From Cupriavidus pauculus (lineage in GTDB: Bacteria; Pseudomonadota; Gammaproteobacteria; Burkholderiales; Burkholderiaceae), in contig NZ_CP044065.1 in NCBI RefSeq assembly GCF_008693385.1, positions 1 to 64,000 of the forward strand: 64,000 nucleotides of DNA, read 5' to 3'. Positions 44,786-54,628 of this stretch are shown one piece after another. The notes under the pieces were generated by a model. That model saw only the letters and a program-made list of their open reading frames with translations, had not been told where the DNA came from and made no database searches. Made by a program: the position numbers and the translations under genes. Numbering within the stretch: position 1 is the first letter of the stretch; each line of letters opens with the position of its first letter.

Positions 44786-45286
44786 TTACTTGAGGGCGGC
44801 GAGCGCGGCGTCGTAGTTCGGCTCTTCCTTGATCTCGGGCACGAGCTGGCTGTACGTGACGGTGTTGTTCTCGTCGAGCACCACCACCGCGCGCGCGGTC
44901 ACGCCGGCGAGCGGGCCCGTCTTGATGTCCACGCCGTACTGCGACTTGAACTCGCCGCCGCGCATCAGCGACAGCGGCACCACGTTGGCCAGGCCTTCGG
45001 TCGTGCAGAAGCGGCCCATCGCGAACGGCAGGTCCGCCGAGATGGTCAGCACCACGGTGTTGTCGAGGCCGCTCGCGGCCGTGTTGAACTTGCGTGCCGA
45101 CGCCTGGCACACGGGCGTGTCGAGGCTAGGGACGATGTTCAGCACCTTGCGCTTGCCCGCGAAGTCCGCGAGCGAGACGTCCTTGAGATCCTTGCCGACG
45201 AGTTTGAAGTCGGCCGCCTTGTCGCCGGCCTGCGGGAACTTGCCTGCGACTTCGATCGGGTTGCCGCCGAGGGTGACGTTGCTCAT
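44786..45286 (-). CDS. tpx: Thiol peroxidase (atypical 2-Cys peroxiredoxin)
   Basis: A 166-aa periplasm- or cytosol-facing peroxidase that reduces hydroperoxides with thioredoxin. Peroxidatic Cys60 is in PSLDTPVCQ and resolving Cys94 in [11 protein letters not shown]; the 34-residue spacing is that of Tpx. The start [24 protein letters not shown] is typical. GGAGC precedes the ATG. The 141-bp upstream gap contains GGATACGG/GGATGCGG-type repeats but no clear OxyR site that I can recognise. Confidence 0.96.
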   Translation of the reverse strand: MSNVTLGGNPIEVAGKFPQAGDKAADFKLVGKDLKDVSLADFAGKRKVLNIVPSLDTPVCQASARKFNTAASGLDNTVVLTISADLPFAMGRFCTTEGLANVVPLSLMRGGEFKSQYGVDIKTGPLAGVTARAVVVLDENNTVTYSQLVPEIKEEPNYDAALAALK

Positions 45287-45427
45287 GGTTTGCTCCTGGT
45301 CTGATGTTGAATTCGAATTGGGATACGGAAACGGATGCGGAGACGGATACGCGCCCGCAGCGGACGTTGCCGCATGCCTACGCGCGGGCGCGCATTGGGG
45401 CCCGCCGGATGCTCGTGGATAACAATC

Positions 45428-47500
45428 TCAGGGGTAGAAAATCAGCACGCGGTAGTTGGCCGCCGCCTGCTGTGTCCGGAATCGTACCCGAACCGGCAGC
45501 TCGGTGCCCGCGCGGAGGCCGCTGGTGGCAAACGCGCGCTGCGCCGGTTCCAGATACTCGGCCGGCAGCAGCACGCGGCGCAGCAGCAGCTGATCCTGCA
45601 GATCCGTCATCACGAGTTCGATCGCGGGCAGCGCGGTGGTCGCGCGGCCCTGGTTGCGCATCGTGACGGCGAGCTGATAGACGTCGGTGGCTTCGTCCTG
45701 CTTCTGCAGCTGCGAGCTATCGATGCGCAATGCGTCGAGATCGCGCCACGGCGGCACCACGCAATGCAGCGGCGCGCAGGCGGCCTCGAGGACCGGGCGC
45801 AGCGCCGGGAACGTGCCGGCGAGCTGGCTGCGGGCGAGGTAGGTGGCTTCGAGCAATGCGCCCACCGCGAGCACGACGACGGCCACGCGTGCGAATACGC
45901 GCTTGTTCGCGGGCAGCGTGACCTTGTGTTCGCGCTGCCGCTGCGCGCCGCGCGTGTGGCGCAGGAAGTCGGGGGCGAAACCCGGTGTGCGCGGGGCGTT
46001 CGCGTCGCGACTGTCATCGCTGTCGCGTCCGTCGTGGCCGTCATGGGCCTGTAGCGCTTCGGTATCGGCTGTGCCCGACTGCGCGTCGTCGTTGCGTGCG
46101 TCCGGGCCCTTGTCGTGCGCGTCGTGGCGGCGGCCCATCCAGTGCTGCGCGGTGGAGGGGCGGGCGGCGAATCCGGTGAAATCGGGGGCATCCGTCGCGG
46201 TCACCGGGGGCAGGCCCTCGGGCGCCGACGCGTGATCGCCGCGCGCTTCGGCCGTTTCCGTGCGCAGGAATCCGCTCGCGCTCGGGATGACGGGGGCCGC
46301 GAAGGGATCGCTCGTGCTTGGAGTGACCGGTGTCCCGAAGGGATCGCTCGCGCTCGGGATGACTGGTGCGGCAGAGGGATCGCTCGCGCTCCGAGCGACG
46401 GGTGCCGCGAACGGATTGCTCGCGCTCGGGGCGACGGGTGCCGCAAACGGATCGCTCGTGCTCGGGGTGACCGGTGCGGCAAAGCGATCGCTCGCCGCCG
46501 CGGGGCTGGCACTGTATGCCCCTGCGGCCGGAATGCCCGCGGCGGGGGCCGGCGTCCGCACGGGCGGCGGCACGTCGCCGAACGCGCCATGGTCGAGGGC
46601 CGGCCAGGGGGCGGAGGGCGGTAAGACGGGCTCGGCCACCGCGGGCGGGAGGGTCGGCTCCGGCTCTGCCTCGGGCGCGGACTCGGTGCGAGACACTGCC
46701 TGCGGCGCGGCGTCGGCTTCCGACCCGCTATCCGGCTCGGCCCTTGACCCGGCATGCGGCTCGGCCCGTGACTCGGCGTTCGGACCGGCGTGCGACTCGG
46801 CGTTTGGTTCGGCGTGCGGTTCGGCGTTCGGACCGGCGTTCGGACCGGCGTTCGGACCGGCGTGCGACTCGGCGTTCGGACTGGCGTGCGACTCGGCGTT
46901 TGGACCGGCGTGCGACTCGGCGTTCGGACCGGCGTTCGGACCGGCGTGCGACTCGGCGCTCGGTTCGGCGTGCGGTTCGGCGTTCGGTTCGGCGTTCGGA
47001 CTGGCGTGCGGCTCGGCTTGCGGACCAGCGTCCGGCTCGGCTTGCGACTTGGCTTGCGAGTCCGTCTGGGCCCCGGATTCCGTGTTCGCCTTCGCGTCCG
47101 CCCCCGGCTTCGTATCCGGCTCGTCGTAGCCGGCCATCGCCTCCGACTCGGCCATCATCATCGTCGGCGAATCGAGCGCGGGGACCTCATAGCCCGGGTC
47201 GTACCCCGGGTCGAACGGTCGCTGCATCTCCTGCGCGCGCGCATCGGCCTGCCGCCGCTCGGCATGCGCAAGCGCCGCTTCCACCGTCAGCGCGCCGGCG
47301 GCCGGCGCCGAGGGGGCCGTCACCGGCGGCGTGGCACGCGCGGGTGCCACGGGCACCTCGATCAGGTGCTCGCGCGCATCGAAGACGGTTTCACACTGGC
47401 CGCAGCGAACCAGGCCCTGGCGCAGACGCAACTGGTCCGCCACGAGCCGGAACGCGGTACGGCAAGCCGGGCAGCGCGTGACGAGCTTGGCGGCGGCCAT
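45428..47500 (-). CDS. Zinc-ribbon and DUF3426 protein with two large repeat tracts
   Basis: A 690-aa protein. The N-terminus is an MJ0042-type zinc ribbon (CPAC at 10-13, CGQC at 33-36). Residues about 150-256 are tetrapeptide repeats of (N/S)AEP, (S)HAGP and NAES type. Residues 338-409 are six 12-residue repeats (DPFAAPVTPSTS type). One membrane helix lies at about 537-551, then the DUF3426 domain (periplasmic) to the end. Relatives in Burkholderiales are usually about half this size, so the repeats account for the growth. It may tether a cytoplasmic zinc domain to a periplasmic sensor; function unknown. It is preceded by prmA with 9 nt between them. Confidence 0.85.
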   Translation of the reverse strand: MAAAKLVTRCPACRTAFRLVADQLRLRQGLVRCGQCETVFDAREHLIEVPVAPARATPPVTAPSAPAAGALTVEAALAHAERRQADARAQEMQRPFDPGYDPGYEVPALDSPTMMMAESEAMAGYDEPDTKPGADAKANTESGAQTDSQAKSQAEPDAGPQAEPHASPNAEPNAEPHAEPSAESHAGPNAGPNAESHAGPNAESHASPNAESHAGPNAGPNAGPNAEPHAEPNAESHAGPNAESRAEPHAGSRAEPDSGSEADAAPQAVSRTESAPEAEPEPTLPPAVAEPVLPPSAPWPALDHGAFGDVPPPVRTPAPAAGIPAAGAYSASPAAASDRFAAPVTPSTSDPFAAPVAPSASNPFAAPVARSASDPSAAPVIPSASDPFGTPVTPSTSDPFAAPVIPSASGFLRTETAEARGDHASAPEGLPPVTATDAPDFTGFAARPSTAQHWMGRRHDAHDKGPDARNDDAQSGTADTEALQAHDGHDGRDSDDSRDANAPRTPGFAPDFLRHTRGAQRQREHKVTLPANKRVFARVAVVVLAVGALLEATYLARSQLAGTFPALRPVLEAACAPLHCVVPPWRDLDALRIDSSQLQKQDEATDVYQLAVTMRNQGRATTALPAIELVMTDLQDQLLLRRVLLPAEYLEPAQRAFATSGLRAGTELPVRVRFRTQQAAANYRVLIFYP
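46274..46489 (-). repeat. 36-bp tandem repeat in the DUF3426 gene (six copies)
   Basis: Six 12-residue units on the pattern D-P-F-A-A-P-V-x-P-S-x-S, each with small changes (for example DPFAAPVAPSAS, DPFGTPVTPSTS). Confidence 0.9.
46733..47053 (-). repeat. 12-bp tandem repeat tract in the DUF3426 gene (about 26 copies)
   Basis: On the plus strand the unit reads GGCGTTCGGACC or GGCGTGCGACTC and relatives. On the coding strand it gives NAGP, HAES, HAEP and NAEP tetrapeptides. Some longer blocks (for example the 24-bp pair GGACCGGCGTGCGACTCGGCGTTC) recur, showing recent duplication. Confidence 0.9.
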
Positions 47501-47509
47501 GGGCGGGCC

Positions 47510-48427
47510 TCAGGGTTGCGTGGAGACGTGGGTGACGGGGCGGGTGCCGTGCAGGCAGACCCAGCCTTCCTCGCTGCGCCAGACCGACATCGGCAGCCAT
47601 GGCGCATAGGCGGCGGCCACTTCGTCGGCCTGCCGCTCGAGCACGCCCGAAAGCACGAGGCGGCCGCCCGGGCGCACACGCGCACTGAGCATCGCCGCCA
47701 TCAGCTTGAGCGGATTGGAAAGAATATTGGCGACCACGAGGTCGTGGGTCGCGTCGGAGACGGATTCGGGAAGCGCGAACTGCGCTTCCACACGGTTGCG
47801 TTCGGCGTTGTAGCGCGACGCTTCCACCGCGTTGGGATCGATGTCGATGCCAAGCGTGTCGCCCGCGCCGAGCTTCTTCGCGACGATCGCAAGGATGCCG
47901 GAGCCGCAGCCGTAGTCGAGCACGGTCTCGCCGCGATGCAGATGCTGCTCGAGCCACTGCATGCAGAGACGCGTGGTCGGATGGCTGCCGGTGCCGAACG
48001 CCAGGCCCGGATCGAGTTCCAGCACCACGGCATCGGGCTCGGGCGCGTCATGCCAGGACGGCACGACCCATAATTTCTCGCCCACGCGAATGGGCTCGAA
48101 CTGAGATTGCGTGAGGCGCACCCAGTCCTGATCCTCCACCGCGCGCAATGCATGCGCGGGCACGGGGCTCACGCCGAGCGCATTGGCCGCGGCGGCCAGC
48201 GCAAGCGCGGGATCGACGTCGTCGCCAAACAGCGCGACCACCCGCGAGCGGTCCCACGCGAGGCGCGTGGGTTCCAGCCCCGGTTCGCCGAACAGCGGCT
48301 TTTCATCGGGCGTGTCGGCATCGGCGTCTTCCACCGACACCGACAGCGCACCCAGATCGAACAGGGCGTCGGACCAGGCTTCGGCCTGATCCTGGGCAAC
48401 CTCGATCACACATTCCTGAAAAGCCAC
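47510..48427 (-). CDS. prmA: Ribosomal protein L11 methyltransferase
   Basis: An S-adenosylmethionine-dependent enzyme that trimethylates L11. The 305-aa protein has the N-terminal L11-binding domain ([36 protein letters not shown]) and the Rossmann methyltransferase domain: [45 protein letters not shown] (motif I) and [14 protein letters not shown] (NPPY-like position). It lies between accC and the DUF3426 gene on the same strand, the usual betaproteobacterial order. The start is 29 nt from the accC stop. Confidence 0.96.
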   Translation of the reverse strand: MAFQECVIEVAQDQAEAWSDALFDLGALSVSVEDADADTPDEKPLFGEPGLEPTRLAWDRSRVVALFGDDVDPALALAAAANALGVSPVPAHALRAVEDQDWVRLTQSQFEPIRVGEKLWVVPSWHDAPEPDAVVLELDPGLAFGTGSHPTTRLCMQWLEQHLHRGETVLDYGCGSGILAIVAKKLGAGDTLGIDIDPNAVEASRYNAERNRVEAQFALPESVSDATHDLVVANILSNPLKLMAAMLSARVRPGGRLVLSGVLERQADEVAAAYAPWLPMSVWRSEEGWVCLHGTRPVTHVSTQP

Positions 48428-48456
48428 GGCTCTCCCTTGCAGCGATGCCTACGGCC

Positions 48457-49824
48457 TCAGGCCTTCTCGCCCTTGGCCACGGCCTTCTGGGCCAGGCGGT
48501 GTTCCAGATAATGGATGCTGGTGCCGCCTTCGACGAAGTTGGCGTCCAGCATCAGGTCACGGTGCAGCGGCACGTTGGTCAGAATGCCGTCCACGACCAT
48601 CTCCGACAGCGCGATGCGCATGCGGGCGATGGCCTGCTCCCGCGTGGCGCCGTACGTGATGATCTTGCCGATCATCGAATCGTAGTTGGGCGGCACGAAG
48701 TAGCCATCATACGCGTGCGAGTCGACGCGCACACCAGGACCGCCCGGCATATGCCATGCGGTGATGCGTCCAGGCGACGGCGTGAACTTGAACGGGTCTT
48801 CGGCGTTGATACGGCATTCGATCGCGTGGCCGCGCAGCTGCACGTCCTTCTGGCGGAAACGGAGCTTCTCGCCGAACGCGATGCGAATCTGTTCCTGCAC
48901 GATATCGATGCCGGTGATCAGTTCCGTGACCGGATGCTCCACCTGCACGCGCGTGTTCATTTCGATGAAATAGAACTCGTTGTTCTCGTACAGGAACTCG
49001 AACGTGCCGGCGCCACGATAGCCGATTTTCTTGCATGCCTCGGCGCAGCGGTCGCCGATGCGCTCGATCAGGCGGCGCGGGATGTGCGGTGCCGGTGCTT
49101 CCTCGATGACCTTCTGGTGGCGGCGCTGCATCGAGCAGTCGCGTTCGCCCAGCCAGATGGCCTGCCGGTGCTCGTCGGCCAGGATCTGGATCTCGACGTG
49201 GCGCGGGTTCTCGAGGAACTTCTCCATGTACACCTCGGGGTTGCCGAACGCGCGTCCGGCTTCCTCGCGGGTCATGTTGACCGCATTGATCAGCGCGGCC
49301 TCGGTGTGCACCACGCGCATGCCGCGGCCACCGCCGCCGCCCGCCGCCTTGATGATCACGGGGTAGCCCACGCGACGGGCGGTCGCGAGGATTTCCTTCG
49401 GATCGTCGGGCAGGGCGCCGTCGGAACCCGGCACGCAGGGCACGCCGGACTTGATCATGGCCTGCTTGGCCGAGACCTTGTCGCCCATCAGGCGAATGCT
49501 CTCGGAGGTCGGGCCGATGAACACGAAGCCCGACTTCTCGACGCGTTCGGCAAAGTCCGCGTTCTCGGACAGGAAGCCGTAACCCGGGTGGATGGCCTGG
49601 GCGTCCGTGACTTCCGCCGCCGAGATGATGGCGGGCATGTTCAGGTACGACAGCGGCGAAGGTGCCGGGCCGATACAGACGGCTTCGTCGGCAAGCTTGA
49701 CGTACTTGGCTTCCTTGTCGGCTTCCGAGTACACCACCACGGTCTTGATGCCCAGCTCGCGGCAGGCGCGCTGGATGCGAAGCGCGATTTCGCCGCGGTT
49801 CGCGATCAGAATTTTTTCAAACAT
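48457..49824 (-). CDS. accC: Acetyl-CoA carboxylase, biotin carboxylase subunit
   Basis: Carboxylates biotin on AccB with ATP and bicarbonate, the first half-reaction of fatty-acid synthesis. The 455-aa protein starts [21 protein letters not shown]. It has the ATP-grasp glycine loop [11 protein letters not shown], the metal-binding glutamates in [27 protein letters not shown], and the C-terminal [21 protein letters not shown] domain. It is complete and follows accB with a 91-nt gap on the same strand. Confidence 0.97.
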   Translation of the reverse strand: MFEKILIANRGEIALRIQRACRELGIKTVVVYSEADKEAKYVKLADEAVCIGPAPSPLSYLNMPAIISAAEVTDAQAIHPGYGFLSENADFAERVEKSGFVFIGPTSESIRLMGDKVSAKQAMIKSGVPCVPGSDGALPDDPKEILATARRVGYPVIIKAAGGGGGRGMRVVHTEAALINAVNMTREEAGRAFGNPEVYMEKFLENPRHVEIQILADEHRQAIWLGERDCSMQRRHQKVIEEAPAPHIPRRLIERIGDRCAEACKKIGYRGAGTFEFLYENNEFYFIEMNTRVQVEHPVTELITGIDIVQEQIRIAFGEKLRFRQKDVQLRGHAIECRINAEDPFKFTPSPGRITAWHMPGGPGVRVDSHAYDGYFVPPNYDSMIGKIITYGATREQAIARMRIALSEMVVDGILTNVPLHRDLMLDANFVEGGTSIHYLEHRLAQKAVAKGEKA

Positions 49825-49915
49825 GGTCTCTCTCTGCGAGAACAGAAGCGAGCCCGCGCGTGGCCGGAGGCGGCGCGGGAGGGGCTCGCGGCCGGCGGCG
49901 CCGGCCCGGTGCGCA

Positions 49916-50380
49916 TCAGCCGATGACGAACAGCGGCTGGCCGTATTCCACGGCCTGGCCGTTCTCGACCAGGATTTCCTTGATGACGCCAGCCTTGTCG
50001 CACTCGATTTCGTTGAGCAGCTTCATGGCTTCGATGATGCAGACGGTCTGGCCTTCCTTGACCGCGTCGCCGACGTTGACGAATGCCGAGGCACCCGGGG
50101 ACGGCGCGCGGTAGAACGTGCCGACCATCGGCGACGTCACCACGTGGCCAGCCGGCACTTGCGGCGCGGCGGGCGCGGCTTCGGCGGCCGGGGCGGCAGC
50201 CGCGGCGGGAGCGCCCGGCGCGGCCGGCAGCGCCTGCATCTGCGGCATGGCGATCGGTGCCACGACCTGCGGCGGTGCCTTCACGATGCGCACCTTGCCG
50301 TCGCCTTCGGTCACTTCCAGCTCCGAGATGCCGGATTCGGCCACCAGGTCGATCAGCGTCTTAAGCTTGCGCAAGTCCAT
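49916..50380 (-). CDS. accB: Acetyl-CoA carboxylase, biotin carboxyl carrier protein
   Basis: A 154-aa carrier. The N-terminal helical domain [32 protein letters not shown] leads into an Ala/Pro-rich linker (38-78). The biotinyl domain follows, with [19 protein letters not shown] (the thumb region) and biotinylated Lys120 in EAMKLLNE. The ATG at 50380 is preferred to one 75 bases upstream because BCCP proteins begin with this helix and because GGAGG lies before it. It is first in accB-accC, with a hairpin between it and aroQ. Confidence 0.97.
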   Translation of the reverse strand: MDLRKLKTLIDLVAESGISELEVTEGDGKVRIVKAPPQVVAPIAMPQMQALPAAPGAPAAAAAPAAEAAPAAPQVPAGHVVTSPMVGTFYRAPSPGASAFVNVGDAVKEGQTVCIIEAMKLLNEIECDKAGVIKEILVENGQAVEYGQPLFVIG

Positions 50381-50458
50381 CTTCTTGTCCTCCAGAATCG
50401 GGTTGTCCGGTCGCCATTGCGCGGGTTGCGCGCAGGGCGGCGGGGAATCGTCCATGAC

Positions 50459-50489
50459 AAAGGCGCCTGGCGGTCGCCATGGCGCCTTG
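50459..50489 (-). terminator. Hairpin between aroQ and accB, possible terminator
   Basis: AAGGCGCC pairs with GGCGCCTT around an inner TGGCG/CGCCA stem. On the minus strand only a short T stretch follows, so termination may be weak. Confidence 0.45.
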
Positions 50490-50511
50490 TCGTCAAATGC
50501 GTCGTTGCGGG

Positions 50512-51012
50512 CTAGCCTTTCGGCGCGGCCGCTTCCTGTGCGAGCACGTAATCGAGCGCCAGCAGGTACCCCTGCCAGCCCAGTCCGCAGATCACCCCCA
50601 CCGCCTGATCGGAGAAATAGGAGTGATGACGGAACGGCTCGCGGCGATGCACGTTCGAGAGGTGGACCTCGACGAACGGAATCGCCACCCCGGCCAGCGC
50701 GTCGCGCAGTGCCACGCTGGTATGCGTGTACGCGGCCGGGTTGATGATGATGAAGTCGACGCCTTCGGTGCGCGCCGCCTGAATGCGGTCCACGAGCGCG
50801 CCTTCGTGATTGGACTGGAACGTCTGCAGGTCCAGTCCCCTTTCGCTCGCGCGCCTGGCCAGCGCTTCATCGATATCGGCGAGCGTCGTGTGTCCATACG
50901 TCTCCGGCTCGCGCGTCCCCAGCAAATTGAGGTTCGGCCCGTGCAGGACCAGCACCTTGCGGTAGGGGGAAGCGGGGCCAGCGGAGCGGTTTGCGGACAC
51001 GTTCGGCGTCAC
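50512..51012 (-). CDS. aroQ: 3-dehydroquinate dehydratase, type II
   Basis: The third step of the shikimate pathway. The 166-aa protein has [20 protein letters not shown], with the catalytic Arg and Tyr on the mobile loop. It also has [28 protein letters not shown] with the catalytic His, and [19 protein letters not shown]. Length is slightly above the usual 145-150 because of about 15 extra N-terminal residues. The GTG at 51012 is taken as the start because GAGG lies five bases upstream. It is followed by accB on the same strand. Confidence 0.94.
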   Translation of the reverse strand: MTPNVSANRSAGPASPYRKVLVLHGPNLNLLGTREPETYGHTTLADIDEALARRASERGLDLQTFQSNHEGALVDRIQAARTEGVDFIIINPAAYTHTSVALRDALAGVAIPFVEVHLSNVHRREPFRHHSYFSDQAVGVICGLGWQGYLLALDYVLAQEAAAPKG

Positions 51013-51251
51013 AGTACCTCGACCAGATCAACGAAATTGCGCGGAGATTACCGTAGCTTAGAGGGATTTGTCTAGCGTGGGATACAGCGGACCCCTGGGG
51101 CAGAGGCGCCTTTCGGCGCACTTTCGTCGTTTTTGCGCCCCCGGCGGCGCTTCTTTGCCTCGATCCATACGCATTCGGCGCGGATCGGGGGCGGTTGTGC
51201 GAAATTAGCAGCGAGATCGCGTTTTGGGCTCGCTTCGGTCTATCCGCACGG

Positions 51252-51806
51252 TCAGGTCTTCGGCAGCACGGCGCGCAGTTCTTCCATGTGGACACGCCCC
51301 AGTTTGGAGAATTTGACGGCTCCGTCCGGTGCGATCACGAGCGTATAAGGCAGGCCACCCTGCGCGTTGCCGAGGCTGCGCGCCAGTTCGGTGCCGGAGA
51401 ATCCGGCGACGGCAAGCGGATACGCGACGGGTACCTTCTGCAGGAATTGTTCGATGTTCTTGGCAGAATCGATGCCGATGCCGACAAACTCGACGTTGCG
51501 CGCCGCATATTCCTTATGCAGCGCCGTCAGCTCGGGCATTTCCTCGACGCAGGGGCCACACCATGGCGCCCAGAAATTGACGACCAGCGTCTTGCCGCGC
51601 AGCTTGCCGAGATCGACCTCGCCGCCGGTCGGCGCGGGCAACTTTGCCTGGTAGAGCGCCTCCACGGCGCCGTCGGCGGCGGGCTTCGGCGAAAACACCG
51701 AATGGCTGGCCAGCGCGCCGGCGGCGGCGGCGATCACGGCCAGCACGATCCAGAGCCAGAGGCGGCTGCGGCGGGAGGCGGTCGAGGCGGAAGGAGAAGT
51801 CGTCAT
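51252..51806 (-). CDS. Membrane-anchored TlpA-like thiol-disulfide protein
   Basis: A 184-aa protein with one N-terminal membrane helix (LWLWIVLAVIAAAAGALA, 17-34) that places a thioredoxin-fold domain in the periplasm. The redox site is NFWAPWCGPCVEEMPEL (Cys83, Cys86) and the cis-proline region is GGLPYTLVI. This TlpA/ResA group reduces disulfides in cytochrome c maturation or other periplasmic targets. The ATG at 51806 follows AGGAG-poor sequence but gives a proper anchor. It is 53 nt downstream of the hypothetical gene on the same strand. Confidence 0.9.
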   Translation of the reverse strand: MTTSPSASTASRRSRLWLWIVLAVIAAAAGALASHSVFSPKPAADGAVEALYQAKLPAPTGGEVDLGKLRGKTLVVNFWAPWCGPCVEEMPELTALHKEYAARNVEFVGIGIDSAKNIEQFLQKVPVAYPLAVAGFSGTELARSLGNAQGGLPYTLVIAPDGAVKFSKLGRVHMEELRAVLPKT

Positions 51807-51859
51807 ATTGGCAGCCGATGGACGGCACTCACTATATATAGAAGAGATGGAGCCCGGCG

Positions 51860-52549
51860 TCAGGCCGGATCCGCGGGATCGCCGGCCTCGATCAGCGCGT
51901 GCACCGCGGCCAGATCGGCCCGCGCCACCCGGCCGCTCGCATCGGCACGGACCGCGCCGCGTTCGTCGTCGGCATCGTAGAGCGCGATATGCAGCCCAAC
52001 GGGCGCGCCGAGCGTCGAACGGACCTCGTCCGCGAGCAGGCGGGCCTCGCGCTGCGCCGGCCATTGCCCGCGCCAGAGAAAGCTCAGCGTCTCCACGTCG
52101 GCCCGGCCGCCGAAGTGCCGGGACTCGCTCGTGTCGAAGTCGAGCCCCGCATTGAGCAGGTGAAGCGCGACATCCTTGGGACTATCGCAGAAGCATTGCA
52201 GATAGATATCGGAGTGCTCGGTCGCGGTGCCGTTGAGCACCGCGCCGACCAGATAGGGGCGGAACGCGGCCAGGTCTTCCATCGCGAGCACGGCGACCCG
52301 GCGCAGCAGCGCGAGGATGCGCGGCTGGCTCTCGCCATGGAACAGCGCCTGGTAGGCCCGCACCTCGGCCTCGATGGTCTCGTTGTCGGGCAGCCATTCG
52401 CCCGCGACGCGGACGTCGCCGAGGAGCTGGCGCGCGGCCTTGCGCTTGGCCGTGGCGTAGTCGGCGCCATCCTCGGCAATCATGCGCGCGGCGGCCTGCG
52501 CGATTTCCTCGCGCAGACGGGTGGGGTCGGTGGGGACACGTCGGGACAT
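51860..52549 (-). CDS. Conserved hypothetical protein, possible nucleotidyltransferase-like
   Basis: A 229-aa cytoplasmic protein. The N-terminal 60 residues look helical (REEIAQAAARMIAEDGADYATAKRKAARQLL). The central part contains FRPYLVGAVLNGTATEHSDIYLQCFCDSPKDV, which resembles the glycine/acidic motif of the nucleotidyltransferase fold, but the second aspartate is not clear. In Burkholderiales this gene sits divergent from mpl and has sometimes been misnamed after its neighbour. No membrane or signal segment is present. Function not assigned. Confidence 0.7.
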   Translation of the reverse strand: MSRRVPTDPTRLREEIAQAAARMIAEDGADYATAKRKAARQLLGDVRVAGEWLPDNETIEAEVRAYQALFHGESQPRILALLRRVAVLAMEDLAAFRPYLVGAVLNGTATEHSDIYLQCFCDSPKDVALHLLNAGLDFDTSESRHFGGRADVETLSFLWRGQWPAQREARLLADEVRSTLGAPVGLHIALYDADDERGAVRADASGRVARADLAAVHALIEAGDPADPA

Positions 52550-52646
52550 GCCGAAATGATACCGGAGCCTTCAGACCATTTCCGGGGGCGGGTACAATCG
52601 ACCGCTCTTCGCCCACCGGGCTTCCCCGATTCTCCCCCGACGCACC

Positions 52647-54029
52647 ATGCATATTCACATTCTCGGCATCTGCGGCACGTTCATGGGCGGCCTCGCGGTC
52701 CTCGCCCGACAGGCGGGCCATCGCGTCACCGGCTGCGATGCCAACGTCTACCCGCCCATGAGCACGCAGCTCGAGGCGCAGGGTATCGAGCTGATCGAAG
52801 GGTTCGACCCGTCCCAGCTGTCGCTCGAACCCGATCTGTTCGTCATCGGCAATGTGGTCTCGCGCGGCAATCCGCTCATGGAAGCGATCCTCGACCGCAA
52901 TCTGCCGTACACCTCGGGCCCGCAATGGCTCGGCGAGCATGTGCTTGCCGGCAAGTGGGTGCTCGCGGTGGCCGGCACGCACGGCAAGACCACGACCACG
53001 TCGATGCTGAGCTGGATCCTCGAGGATGCCGGCTACGAGCCCGGCTTCCTCGTGGGCGGCGTGCCGCAGAACTTCGGCATTTCCGCGCGCCTGACCGAAT
53101 CGGACTTTTTCGTGATCGAGGCCGACGAATACGACACCGCGTTCTTCGACAAGCGCAGCAAGTTTGTCCACTACCGTCCGCGCACGGCGATCCTGAACAA
53201 CCTCGAATACGATCACGCCGACATCTTCCCCGATCTGGCCGCCATCGAGACGCAGTTCCACCACCTCGTGCGCACGGTGCCGGGGCAGGGCCGCATCGTC
53301 GTCAACGGCAACGAGCCGAGCCTCGCGCGCGTGCTGGAGCGCGGCTGCTGGAGCGAGGTGGAGCAGTTCGGCATGGGCAACTGGCGCGAGGGCAATGCCG
53401 CGACGCCGGTGCCGGAAGGCAAGGACGGCTTCGACGTCTGGTTCGACGACAAGGGGCAGGAGACCCCGCAGGGCACCGTGATCTGGGACCTGCAGGGCAC
53501 GCATAACCGCATGAACGCGCTCGCCGCCATCGCGGCCGCGCGCCACGTGGGCGTGCCGCCCGCGCGCGCGATCGAGTCGCTGGGGCGCTTCGCCAACGTC
53601 AAGCGCCGCATGGAAGTGCGCGGCGTGGCCAATGGCGTGACCGTGTACGACGATTTCGCGCACCATCCCACGGCGATCCAGACCACGCTGGAAGGCCTGC
53701 GGCGCAGGGTGGGCGAGGCGCGCATCCTCGCGGTGCTGGAGCCGCGCTCCAACACGATGAAGCTCGGCGTCATGAAGGCCCAGCTGCCGGCCAGCCTCGA
53801 AGGCGCCGACCTCGTGTTCGGTTATGGCGCGCCGAGCGGCAAGGACGCGCTGGGCTGGGATCTGGCCGAATCGCTCGCGCCGCTCGGCGACAAGGCCCAG
53901 GCGTTCCAGGATATCGGCGCGCTGGTCGACGCCGTGCGCGCGGCCGCCCGGCCGGGCGACCACGTGCTGGTCATGAGCAACGGCGGCTTCGGCGACGTTC
54001 ATCGCAAGCTGCTCGACGCGCTGGCCTGA
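52647..54029 (+). CDS. mpl: UDP-N-acetylmuramate:L-alanyl-gamma-D-glutamyl-meso-diaminopimelate ligase
   Basis: A peptidoglycan recycling ligase that joins recovered tripeptide to UDP-MurNAc. The 460-aa protein has the Mur N-terminal Rossmann domain (MHIHILGICGTFMGGLA), the ATP loop VAGTHGKTTTTSMLSWIL, IEADEYDTAFFDKRSKFVHY typical of Mpl rather than MurC, and the C-terminal VYDDFAHHPTAIQTTLEGLRR domain. It works in the same pathway as AmpD encoded at 18.5 kb. It is first of the plus-strand run mpl-yqiA-ubiC. Confidence 0.96.
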   Translation: MHIHILGICGTFMGGLAVLARQAGHRVTGCDANVYPPMSTQLEAQGIELIEGFDPSQLSLEPDLFVIGNVVSRGNPLMEAILDRNLPYTSGPQWLGEHVLAGKWVLAVAGTHGKTTTTSMLSWILEDAGYEPGFLVGGVPQNFGISARLTESDFFVIEADEYDTAFFDKRSKFVHYRPRTAILNNLEYDHADIFPDLAAIETQFHHLVRTVPGQGRIVVNGNEPSLARVLERGCWSEVEQFGMGNWREGNAATPVPEGKDGFDVWFDDKGQETPQGTVIWDLQGTHNRMNALAAIAAARHVGVPPARAIESLGRFANVKRRMEVRGVANGVTVYDDFAHHPTAIQTTLEGLRRRVGEARILAVLEPRSNTMKLGVMKAQLPASLEGADLVFGYGAPSGKDALGWDLAESLAPLGDKAQAFQDIGALVDAVRAAARPGDHVLVMSNGGFGDVHRKLLDALA

Positions 54030-54040
54030 AGGGAGCCACG

Positions 54041-54628
54041 ATGCTGCTGTATCTGCACGGCTTCCGGTCCTCGCCCCAGTCGTTCAAGGCGCGGCTGGTC
54101 CAGGAGCGCATGCGCGACTGGGGCGCCGGCAAGGCGTATGCCTGTCCGATGCTCGACGTATCGCCAGCCGCCGCGATCGCGCGGGCCGAGGCCGCCATCG
54201 CGGGCGCGCGTGCCGGGGGCGATACCGAGATCGCGATCGTCGGCTCGTCGCTCGGCGGCTTCTATGCGCGCTGGCTCGGCGAGCGCCATGGCTGCCGCAC
54301 GGTGCTGCTCAATCCGGCCATCCATCCGTGGACCGATCTCGAGAAGTACCTCGGCGACCAGCCCTTGTGGCATGGCGGCGGTTCGGTCCGCGTGGAGCCG
54401 CATCATCTGCAGGAGCTGCTCGACCTGCGCGTCGATGCGATCACCGATCCCGCGCGCTACTACTTGCTTGCCGCGACCGGCGACGAGGTGCTCGACTATC
54501 GCGAGATGGTGGACGCGTATCCGGGCGCGCAGGTCCGCATCATCGAGGGTAGCGACCATGGCATCAGCGAATTCGCCGACTACGTCGACGATGTGCTGGC
54601 CTTCTGCGGCTATCGGCCCGCAGCATGA
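54041..54628 (+). CDS. yqiA: YqiA-like alpha/beta-hydrolase esterase
   Basis: A 195-aa esterase of the YqiA (UPF0227) family. It has the N-terminal oxyanion region [13 protein letters not shown], the nucleophile Ser70 in GSSLGG, the acid in ATGDEVLDY and the catalytic His in GSDHGIS. It acts on short acyl esters; the natural substrate is unknown. It starts 11 nt after mpl, and its stop overlaps ubiC by 4 nt (ATGA), so translation is coupled. Confidence 0.92.
   Translation: MLLYLHGFRSSPQSFKARLVQERMRDWGAGKAYACPMLDVSPAAAIARAEAAIAGARAGGDTEIAIVGSSLGGFYARWLGERHGCRTVLLNPAIHPWTDLEKYLGDQPLWHGGGSVRVEPHHLQELLDLRVDAITDPARYYLLAATGDEVLDYREMVDAYPGAQVRIIEGSDHGISEFADYVDDVLAFCGYRPAA

Noticed and set aside
46733..47053. 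CRISPR-like array
   Set aside because: Units are contiguous 12-bp coding repeats without spacers and keep the DUF3426 reading frame.
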